A DNA stretch of 64,000 nucleotides, from the NCBI RefSeq assembly GCF_042100115.1, contig NC_091273.1, forward strand, positions 930,001 through 994,000, given 5' to 3'. Made by a program: the position numbers and the translations under genes. The notes beneath the pieces were generated by a model. That model saw nothing but the letters and a program-made list of their open reading frames with translations, was not told the origin of the DNA and did not search any database. Positions 33,032 through 44,263 of this stretch are shown piece by piece (the stretch's first letter is position 1; every line of letters begins with the position of its first letter). The DNA comes from Alternaria dauci. Lineage: Eukaryota; Ascomycota; Dothideomycetes; Pleosporales; Pleosporaceae.

Positions 33032-34394
33032 TTAGCTTCGGCCTTTATAGACTTTTTTTATTATTATAGTATATTTAGAGACTTTTTTTAAGATAAAGCG
33101 CTAACTAAGTAACTGCGGGCTTATACCTATATTTAGTACTACTAGTACGTACGTAGTGTATTATAAACGCCAGACACTAAAGATATATAATAGTAGTAAG
33201 TTATACGCCTACTAGAGACGAGATATAACCTTCTAATACACACGCTATCCTCTGCTATCCTCTACTATCCTCTACTATTTCCGCCCTTTATAACCTTCGT
33301 AGCTGCCCTTCGCAACTACTACCGCTTCCGCTACCCCTTCTTAAGAATAACTAACTAGCTACCTATAGTATAGCTACTGCTATCTAATAATTAGCTTTAG
33401 TTAGAGGAATATTAGTACTAGCGCTATCTATACCTTATTCTCTTATCCCTATAGTATCTCTTTAAACTCCCTCTCCTTAAGCCTAGGATATCGCTCCTCT
33501 AACGCTCTTTTAATATCCTTTATCTACTAGCGTAGCTAGTTCTTAGTTTCCTAGCTAAAGGCACCTTATTTAAGAATAATAAGGTAGCTAAATATAAGGA
33601 GCCTATAGCTATAGCGGCCGTCTATATAAGCTATATATACTAGCTCCTCTACCTTTCTCCCTATCTACGTCCTCCTCTACCTAATAGCTACCTTTATAAT
33701 AATATTACTAATACTAGAGATATTAACCTAAGAGGCCTTTCTATTCTAGAATAGAAAGTAGAACTTAGGTAATTACTTATCTAACTTATTAAGGACCGCT
33801 CTAGGCGGCTCCTAAGTATATATAGGGTAGGTATATTACGTACTTATAGATATATTAATTAGTACACGTCTAGCTAGGGTTTTTAGGCTAGGCTAGAAGA
33901 CCTACTAGATAAGGATAAAGAGGAAATATATTATATACGTAACGGTTCGTATATAAGGCGAGTCTTAAAAGTATTAAAGGTATTAAAGCTTATAAGTTAG
34001 TGTTAGTATAAAGGTTAGAAGTAGCTAGGCTTTTATAGAAACGTATAAAATTCTAGGTAAGCTTAATTATAGTAAAGATACTGTATCCTCCTCCCTTCGT
34101 AACACATTACAATTATATCGCTAGCTAATACTAGCGATCCCTATTAGACCTCTACTAAGGTTTCTAATAGGTATCTTTTTTAGTTGCCTTTAGTAAATTT
34201 TTTTGACTTTAGTTTTCGCGTACAGACGTTAGAGCTTCACTACTATGAAACGCTAATTAGTCTAGCGTTCGAATCGCGTTGTTACTTTATCTTTTTTATT
34301 AACTTTTGTGACTAATAAGTAGAGGGATAGCTGCTTTTTACTTTTTTGAAGTTTTATTTTAATGATACCCCTCCACTTACAGAAAACAAAAAAT
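33032..34394 (+). mobile_element. 1.4-kb A-tailed repeat, copy 2 (less mutated)
   Basis: Direct-repeat partner of 29901-31336, flanked by a 12-nt duplication TATTAAGTACCT at 33020-33031 and 34395-34406. This copy keeps many CpA, TpG and CpG sites that are lost in copy 1. Near its 3' end it carries a box-B-like GTTCGAATC (about 34,268-34,276) preceded by TTAGAGC and followed by a T6 run, recalling a tRNA-derived pol III unit. The tail is GAAAACAAAAAA. Confidence 0.7.
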
Positions 34395-34714
34395 TATTAA
34401 GTACCTATTCCTAATAGAGAATTAGTAACGAAATACTCTACTACAGCCTTCTTAGCCTTATATATTAGGTAATCTATAACCTTATAGATATTTAATAATA
34501 ATATAATATAGTAGTAGTTATCTACCTATCTTACCTTATTAAGTTAATCTTAATAGAACTTATATCTATTCCTATATTATATCTATAGGAGTCTATAGTA
34601 GATTTCTACTTTTTCTAGTTTATATAAGTAGTAGTTATCTATTAGATATTTATCTACCTAGAGGTTTAGGTAATAGTACTAGTCTTAGTCTATTTTATAT
34701 TCCTCCTTATCTTA

Positions 34715-34940
34715 TATAACGTGTAGGATATAGCTTAGCTAGAAGGGTACTAAGGTCCTAATATAATTACTTCTCTTATTATCTCTATAGAGGAGGAACT
34801 TACTCTTAACTTATACTTTATATATAGAAAGACTAGTAAGAATTATTATTATTACTTTCTTTAGTATACTATTAGAATATAGGGCTATCCCTTACTATTC
34901 TCTTATAGTATAAAGTAAATACTATTACTTATAACTACCT
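34715..34940 (+). repeat. LTR of chromodomain Gypsy (left)
   Basis: Aligns without gaps to 41163-41388; differences are almost all transitions, e.g. TATAACGTGTAGG here versus TATAATATATAGG there. Confidence 0.85.
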
Positions 34941-35945
34941 TTAATATAATAATTCTTCTCTTCTATAAGGTAAATAGTCTAAAGATAGCTCTTTTAATAA
35001 ATTCTATTACCTAAGGTAGAGTAAGGAGTTAAAGTTCTAGCCTTTTAAGCCTAATATAAATACTATATAATAAATATACTTATAATACTAGAGGAGTATA
35101 TTAAAGTAGTTAAGAAATAATAAGATAAACTACTTACCCTCTAATAGCTATATAAGCTAGAAGATAAAGTTATATAGCTAGAGAAAATAGGATAAGGTAT
35201 ACCCTAAGTAGAAGTAAGCTATATTACTCTTAGTACTAAAGATCCTATTACGCGTACCTAATACGCACTTAAACCTATAGGCGCTATATACCTAAAATAT
35301 ACTTTAAAACCTAAGGACCCTATAAAGTACTAGGGAAAAATAATTAAAGAATATTATAAATTTATTTATTCTTATAAGATAGCTTTTTAACTACTACTAT
35401 AAGAGTTTTCTACTAACTATAATAAAGTTTTATAGTCTATATAGTATATAGGAGAAGAACTTAGGGAGCTTTAGTACGCGTACTATAAGTGTACGTTTAA
35501 AGTATAAGGGGAGGATCCTACCTAAGAATACTTTAAGTAATACCTACTTAACTTACTTTCTAATCCTATTAACTATAGTCTTAAAGTAGCTATAGCGTAT
35601 AATAATACTATATAGTAAAAAGACTAGATAGTTTACTCTTTTACTACCTACCTAGAAGTTCTAGAAGACTAACTCCCTACTTATATTAAGGAGTAAAGGG
35701 TATAATACTTATTTATAAAACTATAGCCTAAGTTATAGTAAGCTATTACTAACTATTACTAAGTTCTAGCTACTAGAGAGGACCTTATTATATTAGTATC
35801 TATACTTAAAAGAAACTTACGTAGAGTAGCCCTTATATATAAATAATAGGCCTAAAGCGCTTATAAGGGAAAGTGTAGAGAAGCTCTTTCTCTAACCTTA
35901 TAGTATAACTTACTAAAGAAGCTAAAAGATAATAGCTTAATTATA

Positions 35946-35987
35946 TACTTTAAGTACTAGAAGAAGAGGTACTATACTAATAAGTAC
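35946..35987 (+). pseudogene. RIP-ablated gag zinc knuckle
   Basis: One frame reads YFKY, stop, KKRYYTNKY. The spacing is exactly Y-x2-Y-x4-Y-x4-Y, i.e. a CCHC knuckle in which all four metal ligands have become Tyr. TGY-to-TAY and CAY-to-TAY are the changes RIP makes. Confidence 0.75.
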
Positions 35988-38900
35988 TAAAGTAGTAACC
36001 TAAACTAAGTACTTATTAATATTAACTAAGTAGGAAAAGGGTAAGCCTCCCTAAAAATCTAGGATTAGTAAGGTAGTTACTAATTAATATCTTACTAGGT
36101 ATAAAGCGTATATATAGTATATAAGTAGAATCTAGTTAAGAAAAAGAACTTAAAGTTATTCTTAATCCTTAAGTAAATATTAGTCTAATTAGTTAAATTA
36201 CTACTATAGAAATAAGTATAAAGCCTATAGAGAATATAGAGCTCCTAAGATTAAGATAGATTAATCTATAATATTAAGGTACCTACGTAGTATACGCGTT
36301 CTAGGTATACTTATTAGATAATAATAATATAGAACACTTTACCTAAGTAACTATATATAAGGTAGATAAAGAGGGACTTCCTCTTCTCCTAAGGAATCCT
36401 TTTCTTAAATAAGAGGATATTTCTATTAATTATAGGCGCTAAAAATAGCGCTAGGGATTAACTAAAGCTAATATCTAGTTAGTAAGTATAAAGACTCTTT
36501 AAAAAAGTAAAAAGGATTCTAGTTTTACTTACTTCTTAGGAACTCTCTAATTAACTAATACTTTCTTAGACTATAATATATATATATATAATATCTATAT
36601 AGTGTAGGAACTATATATCCCTAACACTTTATTAGAATATATAGATATATTTAATAATATAAAGGCTATAACTCTTTTAAGTTATAAGAGTTTAGATTAT
36701 ATAATTCCTATCTAACTAAGTAAAGAGCTACTATATAAACTACTCTATACGCTCTCTTTACGTAAGCTTTAACTACTCTATAAATATATAGAAGAGGCTC
36801 TTTATAAAAGATAGATCTAATATAGTACTAGCCTTATAGGCTTACTAATTATCTTTATACTAAAGAAAAATAGTATACTTTACCTTTACGTAGATTATAG
36901 AGGTCTAAATATAGTTACTATAAAAGATTATTACTTACTCCTACTTATTAGAGAGATACTAGATTACCTATTAGGTATATAATACTATATAACACTAGAT
37001 CTTAAGGATACCTACTATTATATATAAATAAAAGTAAGAGATAAATAGAAGATAGCTTTTTAAACTTAATATAGCTACTTTAAGTACTTAGTTATACCTT
37101 TTAGGCTAACTAATACTCTAGTAAGCTTTTAGGCCTATATTAATAAGGCGTTAAGTAGATATTTAGACTATATTTATATAGTCTACCTTAATAATATTCT
37201 TATCTATACCTATAATAATAATCTTAAGCTATACTAGTATATAGTATATACTATACTTTAGTCCCTTAGAGAAGCTAAACTTTATATAAACTTAAAGAAG
37301 TATACCTTTATAGCTACTAAAGTCTATTTCTTAAGATTTATTATTATAAGAAGTAGTATTCGCGCTAATCCTATACGCGTAGAGATAGTACTCTAATAGC
37401 TAACCTAAACTAGTATTAAGGAGCTATAATCCTTCTTAGGGTTTACTAATTTCTATTAATACTTTATTAAGCGCTATACTTAGGAAATAGCCCCCTTTAC
37501 TAATATTCTAAAAGGGAATTAAGTCTTCTACTAAGATAATACTATAGAAGCTACCTTTACTAAGCTAAAAGAGCGCTTTATATATACGCCTATCCTACGC
37601 TACTTTAATAAATTACTATAGATTTATATTAAGATAGATACCTTAATATTTATAATCTTAGGTATACTTTCTTAGCTATTTAAAGATAAGAAATAGTACT
37701 TAGTAGTATTTATCTTAAGAAAGCTTTAGGCTATAGAACTAAATTATAAAGTATATAATCTTAAACTTCTAGCTATAGTATATAGCTTTAAGTAATAGTA
37801 GTATTACTTAGAAGGTACTTATTATACTATTTAAGTTTTAATAGATTATAATAACCTACGCTCTATATATATTATATAGAGGCTTAACCCCTATTAAGTA
37901 CGTTAGGCACTCTATTTAGGAGTATTTAATTTTAAAGTAAAATACTATCTAGGGAATACTAACCTAGTAGATAAACCCTTAAGAAGAGTAGATTATAAGT
38001 AAGAGAATATATCCTTAACTTAGTTATTACTTACCTTATAGAATAAGCTTCTAGTAAGGAATAAACTTAGTAGAGTAAGAGGATCTATACTTAGGCTTAG
38101 TCTAGTAAGCGTATATAAGACGTATATTACTAATATTTATAAAACTAGTTAGGTCCCTACTACTAGTACTATAAGATATATACTATACGTACTATACTTA
38201 CTAGCTAAGGTATTAGTTAGTAGTAAACTTATATTAGTAGAATCTAAAGCTTTACTAGATATTCTACTCTAGTTATAGTAAAAGGATACCTTTACTTAGT
38301 AGTAGGTTATAGACTCTAAATAAGTTTTATATACTTAAAGCTATAGAGGTATATAAGTTTAGCGCACTAATTATAAGGAAGTCCTAAGATATAATAGTAG
38401 AATTTATATTCTAGAGGAACTAGCTATTAGGTAAGAAATTTTATCCTAATACTATAATATATATATAGTAGGCTACTTTAGTATATATAGGATACTTAAG
38501 CTTATTAATAAGTACTACTATTAGCTATTACTTAGCTAAGACGTCTAGGAATATATAAGGACTTATACTATATATTAAAGAAGTAAAGCTATATAGTATA
38601 GTAAATATAGTAAGCTAGTATTACTACTAATCCTAGAGGATATCTTTAAGGAAGTCTCTTTAGATTTTATTATAAGATTACTACTATTAAAAAATAGATT
38701 AGGTTACGTCTTTAATATAGTACTTATAATTATAAACTACTTCTCTAAGATAGTTATCTATAAACCTACTTTAAAAACCTAGGATATAAAATAGTTTATA
38801 GAATCCTACTTTAATTAGGTTATTTTAAAATATAGAGTATAGAAAGGTATTATATTAGACTAAGGCTTAGTATTTACTTCTATATTTTAGATAGAGATCT

Positions 38901-41162
38901 ACTACTAACTATAAGTAAAGCGTAGGCTTAGTATAGCCTTCTATCTATAGATAGATAGGTAAACTAAACACTAGAATTAGACTATAGAGTAATACTTAAG
39001 AATTTTTACATCTAAAAAATAGGATAACTAAGTCTAATTATTATTAATAGTATAATTTACTTATAATAACTCTATTTATAAATTAATAAAAGCTACTCCT
39101 TTCTACCTTATTTATAGTAAGTACCCCTTACTTATAATACCTCCTAAGGATAGTAGGTAAGAAGGGGAGGTACTAGATATAGTAGATAGAGTTTAGCGTA
39201 TATATAGTATATATAGAGTAGTAATAAATTATCTATTAAAAGTATAAGAATATTAAAGCTACTACTATAATAAGAAATATAAACTAGATATTTCTTATAA
39301 AGGAGACCTTATTCTCCTTAGTATAAAGTATATTAACCTAGTTAACTAACCTAGTAAAAAGCTTTCTAGTAAGTATATTAGACTATTTTAAATCTAGAAT
39401 ATAGTTAGGTTATAGGTATATTATTTACTTCTACTACCTTATTATTATATTTATAATATCTTCTACGTATCTCTTCTAGAATAATAGAATTTTAGAAAAA
39501 ATAATAATAATAATATATAACTACTAGAAGTTACCTTAGAAGGTTATGAAGTTTAGGAAGTAGAAAAAATCCTTAGAAAATATATAAGAAAAGGCTAGTT
39601 ATAGTACTAGCTAAGATAGAAAGGATATAATAAATCTTAGGATATTTAGACCCTAGCCTCTAACTTTAAAGATATAGAAGAACTACTCTAAGACTTTAAA
39701 GTATTATAAAGCTTATAGTATATAAAGTAATAAAAAAGAGTATAATAAAAGAATTTATAATATACTTAAGGTATAAATCCTATAGTATAGGATTTTAAGT
39801 ATCTACGCGTATAGAAAGTAAAAAATATAAAAAAGGAAAAAATTAAGCCTTACTATCCTTATTATCTTTACTACCTTTACTATCCTCCTTACTTTTACTA
39901 TCTCTATTACCCTTACTATCTTTATTATCTTTACTACCCTTACTATCCTTACCTACGCTATACTTAGACCTAGCGTCTTCTAGCTATATAGCTAGTACGT
40001 TAGTAACGCTATCCTTACTCTCCTTATCTAATAGACTATTATTATTATTATTATTATTATTACTATTACTACTAGTACTATTCTAGAAAAAGTTAGTTAA
40101 GATAAATAAAGTTAGAAGATAAAGTATAAGAGTATACTATAATTACTATATAACTAACTAGCTACTCTAAGGTAGTAGTAATCCTATACTACTTAACTAG
40201 AATTAGGCTAAGAAAGTTAAAGGAGGTTATAGGAATCTAGGTAGGAACTCCTAGAGGAGTCCTAGAGTAAGTAGTAATATATTAGTAGTTAGTAAGCTCT
40301 AAGTTAAACTAGTACTATATACGTATAAGCTTAATACCTATATAAAGTACTATAGTATTAGTCTTAGGAGTAGTAGTACCCTTTATAGTAGTATTATACC
40401 TTATATATAAGTAGTATAAATAATTAATATAAGTATTTAAGTTAGTAAGAACTTATAAAGATTAGCTAAAGTATAATATACTTAAAAGATTTTAAAGAAC
40501 TTACTAAAGTATAACTACTATAGTTACTAAAACTATAGTAATTATAGTAATACTTATCTAGCTTCTTATAAATCTACTTTTACTTATAAATAGTTTAAGT
40601 ATAGTATAGGTAAGTTATATAAGTAGTAATTATATTAGCGCGCTTATTACTATTACTCTAAGTAAATACTATAGTATTCTAGAGGTAGGACTTCTTAATA
40701 TATTATAGATTAGGATAATAGACTATATTAGGAAGCTTATAGCTTACGTAGAGGGTATAATTAAGGTATATATTAGTATTAGTACAAAGGTGATAAGTAA
40801 GGTGTTAGAAAAATTTCTATTATAATAAATAATAAATAGATAGTTACTATAGAAAATTCTACTCTTACCTTACTAAAAATTCTATAACCCTAAAGAGGAA
40901 GTAAATAAAAAGTTACCTTTACTATAATAAAGTAAAAGTATAAGGGTAACTTATCTTAAAATCCTTAGTTACCTCTATATTACTCCTAGACCTAGTAATA
41001 AGTATAATATACTTTACCCTAATACTATATCTATATAGCGTAAGATAGACGCGTATAAGGTAGACTAAAAGACTAAATACTCTTTTCTTATTTTCTAATA
41101 AAGATTTTAGGTTTTTATTAAGGCTAAGACTATTAAGGATACTAGCCTAAGAGGGGAGGTTC

Positions 41163-41388
41163 TATAATATATAGGATATAGCTTAGCTAGAAGGGTACTA
41201 AGGTCCTAATATAATTACTTCTCTTATTATCTCTATAGAGGAGGAACTTACTCTTAACCTACGCTTTACGCGTAAGAAGACTAGTAAGAATTATTATTAT
41301 TACTCCCCCTAGTATACTATTAGAACATAAAGCTATCTCCTACTATTCTCTTATAGTATAAAGTAAATACTATTACCTATAACTACCT
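41163..41388 (+). repeat. LTR of chromodomain Gypsy (right)
   Basis: Partner of 34715-34940; preceded by the polypurine tract expected at the start of a 3' LTR. Confidence 0.85.
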
Positions 41389-42959
41389 CTTTATCTTACT
41401 TATAGAACTTATAATCTATCTTATAGTTATACTAATATAAATCCTTATAATCCTTAGTATCTTCTACTTTAGAAGCTTCTTAGTCCCTAACCTTAGCTAA
41501 TAGATCTTTAAAGTAGGGTTATTAGTATACTACTTAGTAACTAATATCCTTAGTATTCCTACTAGTAATAATAACTTATCCTTAAATATTATAGTTATTA
41601 GTATAGTATATATTACTACTATAAATCTAGTATTAGTTATTAGCTAAGTAGTTTAATATATCTTAGCCCTTAATCTTTTAGTTATTATTCTTTAATTCTT
41701 CCTAGGCTAATACTTTAGGCTACTAAATTATTATAAATCTTTCCTAGGTTACCTAGTATACCTTATTATAGAGGTCTAAGTTACTTAGGTTATTATCTAA
41801 TTCTACTAGAGTTAGGTAAGGCGTACCCTATCTAATTATTTAGATTTTAATAGCTACTTACTTAACCTATTTATCCTTATAGTCTTAGGTAAAGTATCCT
41901 ATCTTACTATATTAGAGATATACTTTATTATTATAACACTTCTAGCGTTCTTCCTTAGAGAGAGTATCTTATCTCTAACTTTTATTCTTCTTATCTTTAG
42001 GTTTCTCTTATACCTTACTAGTTATAATAGTATTACTATCCTTATTATATCTATTACGCTACTTCTTAATATTAGCTATTATTAGCTAAAATTATCCTTT
42101 CTACTAAGACTATTCCTATAAGTAGTTATCTATATATATAGCTAGCTTAATTAGAGCTTATAGTATTCTAGGCTTATTATAGTATATAAGGCTATCCTTA
42201 ATATTTTCTTTTAGGCCTACTTTAAATACTATTTAAAATACTACGTTATCCTAATTAATCTAAGCTTATAGTTACTTAAACTCTACTATATATATAGATA
42301 TAGACTTAGTTTACCTTAGGAGAGTAATTTTCTTCTCTACTTAGTTCTTAGCGTCTACTTCTCTAAAGATATATCCTATCTCTTACTTAAATTTACTCTA
42401 ACTAGTAAATATAGCTTTAGTTTCCTCTCTAGTTCCCTAGTGTTCTATATCTAGTAGATAGTTATCTACGTAGGGTTATATCTAGTTTAAGGCTTATCCC
42501 TTTATATATATACTTACTATAAGGATCTTATCCTAGTTACTTAGTACTTTATTAAATTTATAATAGAGATTAACTTAAGTAAGGAATATATATAACTCCT
42601 CTTATTCTTTATTATATTTCTTAGGCGCCGCTATCTTAGGTTTCTTAATAGTAGGTAATCTTTTATTAGGTATAGCTATTAGCTAGCTTATAAGCTAATT
42701 AATTATATCTTATATTCTAGCTATCTACTAAGCCTAGATATAGGCTAGCTACCTAAGATTCCTAAGTTCTCTAATACTTAAGCTATCCTCTATCTTAGAG
42801 TTAGATACGTTAAGTATCTTATTATTATATAGTACCTATATTAAGGGTCCTAGACCCTAGGCTATATTATTCTAAGTAGTCCTATAGGATACTATTACTA
42901 AATCTTAATTAGGTAATACTATTAGTTAAAACGTCTACTAATATCTAGGGTAGTTAAAG

Positions 42960-43433
42960 TATTATATAGGGGTTTACTATACTTCTCTAAGCTTAGTCTA
43001 TACTAAGGTAAGATAGATATTAGTAATAGTCTATAAGGTAGGATATAGAATAATTAGGTAGAAAAGAGTTATTATTATAACTAAAGAATAACGCTACTAA
43101 TTCTATAATAATAGAATAACTAGTTAATAATCTATATAAGAGATAAACTATTTAAGTTAACTATAATAAGTATAATAATAAGATCTAATATATTCTTATA
43201 CCTATTACCTTAGGTCCTATCCTCCTTACCCTCCCTTCTAAGAGGGAGGCCTAGGAGGGCTATAGCCTCCTAATCCTTACTAGCCTCCTAGAGGCTAGGT
43301 CTTAGTAGGATACTATTCCTTTTACGTAATCTAGGCCCCACCCTAGATCTACTTTCGTCTAACGTGTCCGCCTAATAGTCTTCCTTTATGCGACCTGCAT
43401 AAAAGGAAGGCAATTCCTTATTACCTTATAACA
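42960..43433 (-). repeat. LTR of the minus-strand Gypsy element (right)
   Basis: 474 bp, ending TTATAACA with an intact terminal CA and then the CTATT duplication. It keeps CpG/CpA sites in its outer ~100 bp that are lost in the left copy. Confidence 0.92.
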
Positions 43434-43438
43434 CTATT
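43434..43438. repeat. target-site duplication CTATT, right copy
   Basis: Identical to 26556-26560 and directly abutting the LTR end at 43433. Confidence 0.9.
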
Positions 43439-43585
43439 TAAGAAGTTATTTAGAAAAAACGTTTTTTAAAACGTAAAAAAGCTTAAATCTTTAATTACTT
43501 TTTTAATAACTAAGATATTTTAAACCATTTTTTAATATTATTAATATAGAGGCTTTTCTCTTTTTAAATATAAAAAAAGTTTTTT

Positions 43586-44015
43586 ATTATCTCTATTATC
43601 TCTATTATCTCTATTATCTCTATTATCTCTATTATCTCTATTATCTCTATTATCTCTATTATCTCTATTATCTCTATTATCTCTATTATCTCTATTATCT
43701 CTATTATCTCTATTATCTCTATTATCTCTATTATCTCTATTATCTCTATTATCTCTATTATCTCTATTATCTCTATTATCTCTATTATCTCTATTATCTC
43801 TATTATCTCTATTATCTCTATTATCTCTATTATCTCTATTATCTCTATTATCTCTATTATCTCTATTATCTCTATTATCTCTATTATCTCTATTATCTCT
43901 ATTATCTCTATTATCTCTATTATCTCTATTATCTCTATTATCTCTATTATCTCTATTATCTCTATTATCTCTATTATCTCTATTATCTCTATTATCTCTA
44001 TTATCTCTATTATCT
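43586..44015. repeat. perfect 9-bp minisatellite (ATTATCTCT), ~47.8 copies
   Basis: 47 full units plus 7 bases, with no substitution or slippage visible over 430 bp. It lies inside the right arm of the TIR element. The unit holds no CpA/TpG in either strand, so RIP could not mark it, and the uniformity suggests recent expansion or homogenisation. Confidence 0.97.
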
Positions 44016-44202
44016 AGAAAGTTAGATTTACTACTATATTTTAATAAGCTAAATAACTTAATAGATAGAAGAGAAAATAAGAATCTTTTCTTCTTATCTT
44101 AAAGAGCTCTTCTTTTTTGATATTTTATATATATATAAAGTTATATTTTATCTCTTCTACTTACTTAGATATATAGCTTATAAAAAGCGCTTTTTACTAG
44201 TA

Positions 44203-44263
44203 AAAGTGGCTCGTTGACTAAACTGGCTCGTTGACTGAACTGGCTCGTTGACTGCGCACAGAC
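44203..44263 (-). repeat. right terminal inverted repeat (three 17-bp units)
   Basis: Units of TGGCTCGTTGACTGAAC start at 44207, 44224 and 44241, ending with GCGCACAGAC at 44263. Inverted relative to 26247-26294, with one extra 17-bp unit. Confidence 0.85.

Larger units (their letters stand above)
34715..41390 (+). mobile_element. chromodomain Gypsy retrotransposon (plus strand), RIP-degraded
   Basis: About 226-bp direct LTRs at 34715-34940 and 41163-41388 enclose a full gag-pol order on the plus strand. A gag zinc-knuckle relic lies at 35946-35987. Reverse transcriptase follows at ~36,890-37,400 (YRGLN, LDLKDTYY, then YLNN at 37184-37195 in place of Y-x-DD). An RNase H-like stretch (~37,590-37,990) contains ELNYKVY and KLLAIVY-like words (LKLLAIVYSFK). 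Integrase is at ~38,400-39,450, and a chromodomain-like end at ~39,540-39,700 (WEV-, WKGY-like words with stops). A polypurine AAGAGGGGAGG at ~41,150 abuts the right LTR. All frames carry many TAG/TAA codons. Boundaries are good to about 10 bp; no clear target duplication was found. Confidence 0.88.
26561..43433 (-). mobile_element. Gypsy-type LTR retrotransposon (minus strand), RIP-degraded, with nested insertions
   Basis: Two 474-bp direct LTRs (26561-27034 and 42960-43433) are flanked by CTATT on both sides. Orientation is minus: a G-rich polypurine tract (reverse complement of 27037-27050) abuts the LTR at 27034, and reverse-transcriptase-like sequence reads on the minus strand at about 31,400-31,640 (PFRL.NT, then YINN where Y-x-DD is expected, at 31491-31502). 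The interior is split by two copies of a 1.4-kb repeat and by a plus-strand chromodomain Gypsy. Removing these leaves about 7.4 kb, a normal full length. Every frame is closed by stops; it is a dead copy. Confidence 0.9.
26247..44263. mobile_element. outermost TIR element, split by nested insertions
   Basis: The two edges of the AT-rich island are inverted copies of each other. The left end at 26247 reads GTCTGTGCGCAGTCAACGAG and the reverse complement of the right end at 44263 reads the same. With the inserted Gypsy removed the element is only 26247-26560 plus 43439-44263, about 1.1 kb, so it is non-autonomous or a relic: no transposase ORF is seen. TA occurs near each outer edge, which would fit a Tc1/mariner-type target site, but the two outermost bases differ and this is uncertain. 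The interior is heavily C-to-T and G-to-A mutated while the tips are not. Confidence 0.7.

Noticed and set aside
34215..34300. tRNA gene within the 1.4-kb repeat
   Set aside because: Box B and a T-run are present, but the acceptor stem does not pair and the T-stem has mismatches; it is kept as a tRNA-like part of a repeat, not a tRNA gene.
36890..39700. gag-pol coding sequence as a CDS
   Set aside because: Family order is clear, but every frame has frequent stops; annotated as a degraded element only.
34710..41398. TCTTA as a target duplication of the chromodomain Gypsy
   Set aside because: TCTTA occurs next to the left LTR and five bases beyond the right one, but accepting it forces LTR ends that do not align.
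43586..44015. Tandem array as a CRISPR candidate
   Set aside because: Unit is 9 bp with no spacers, in a fungal genome; it is a minisatellite.
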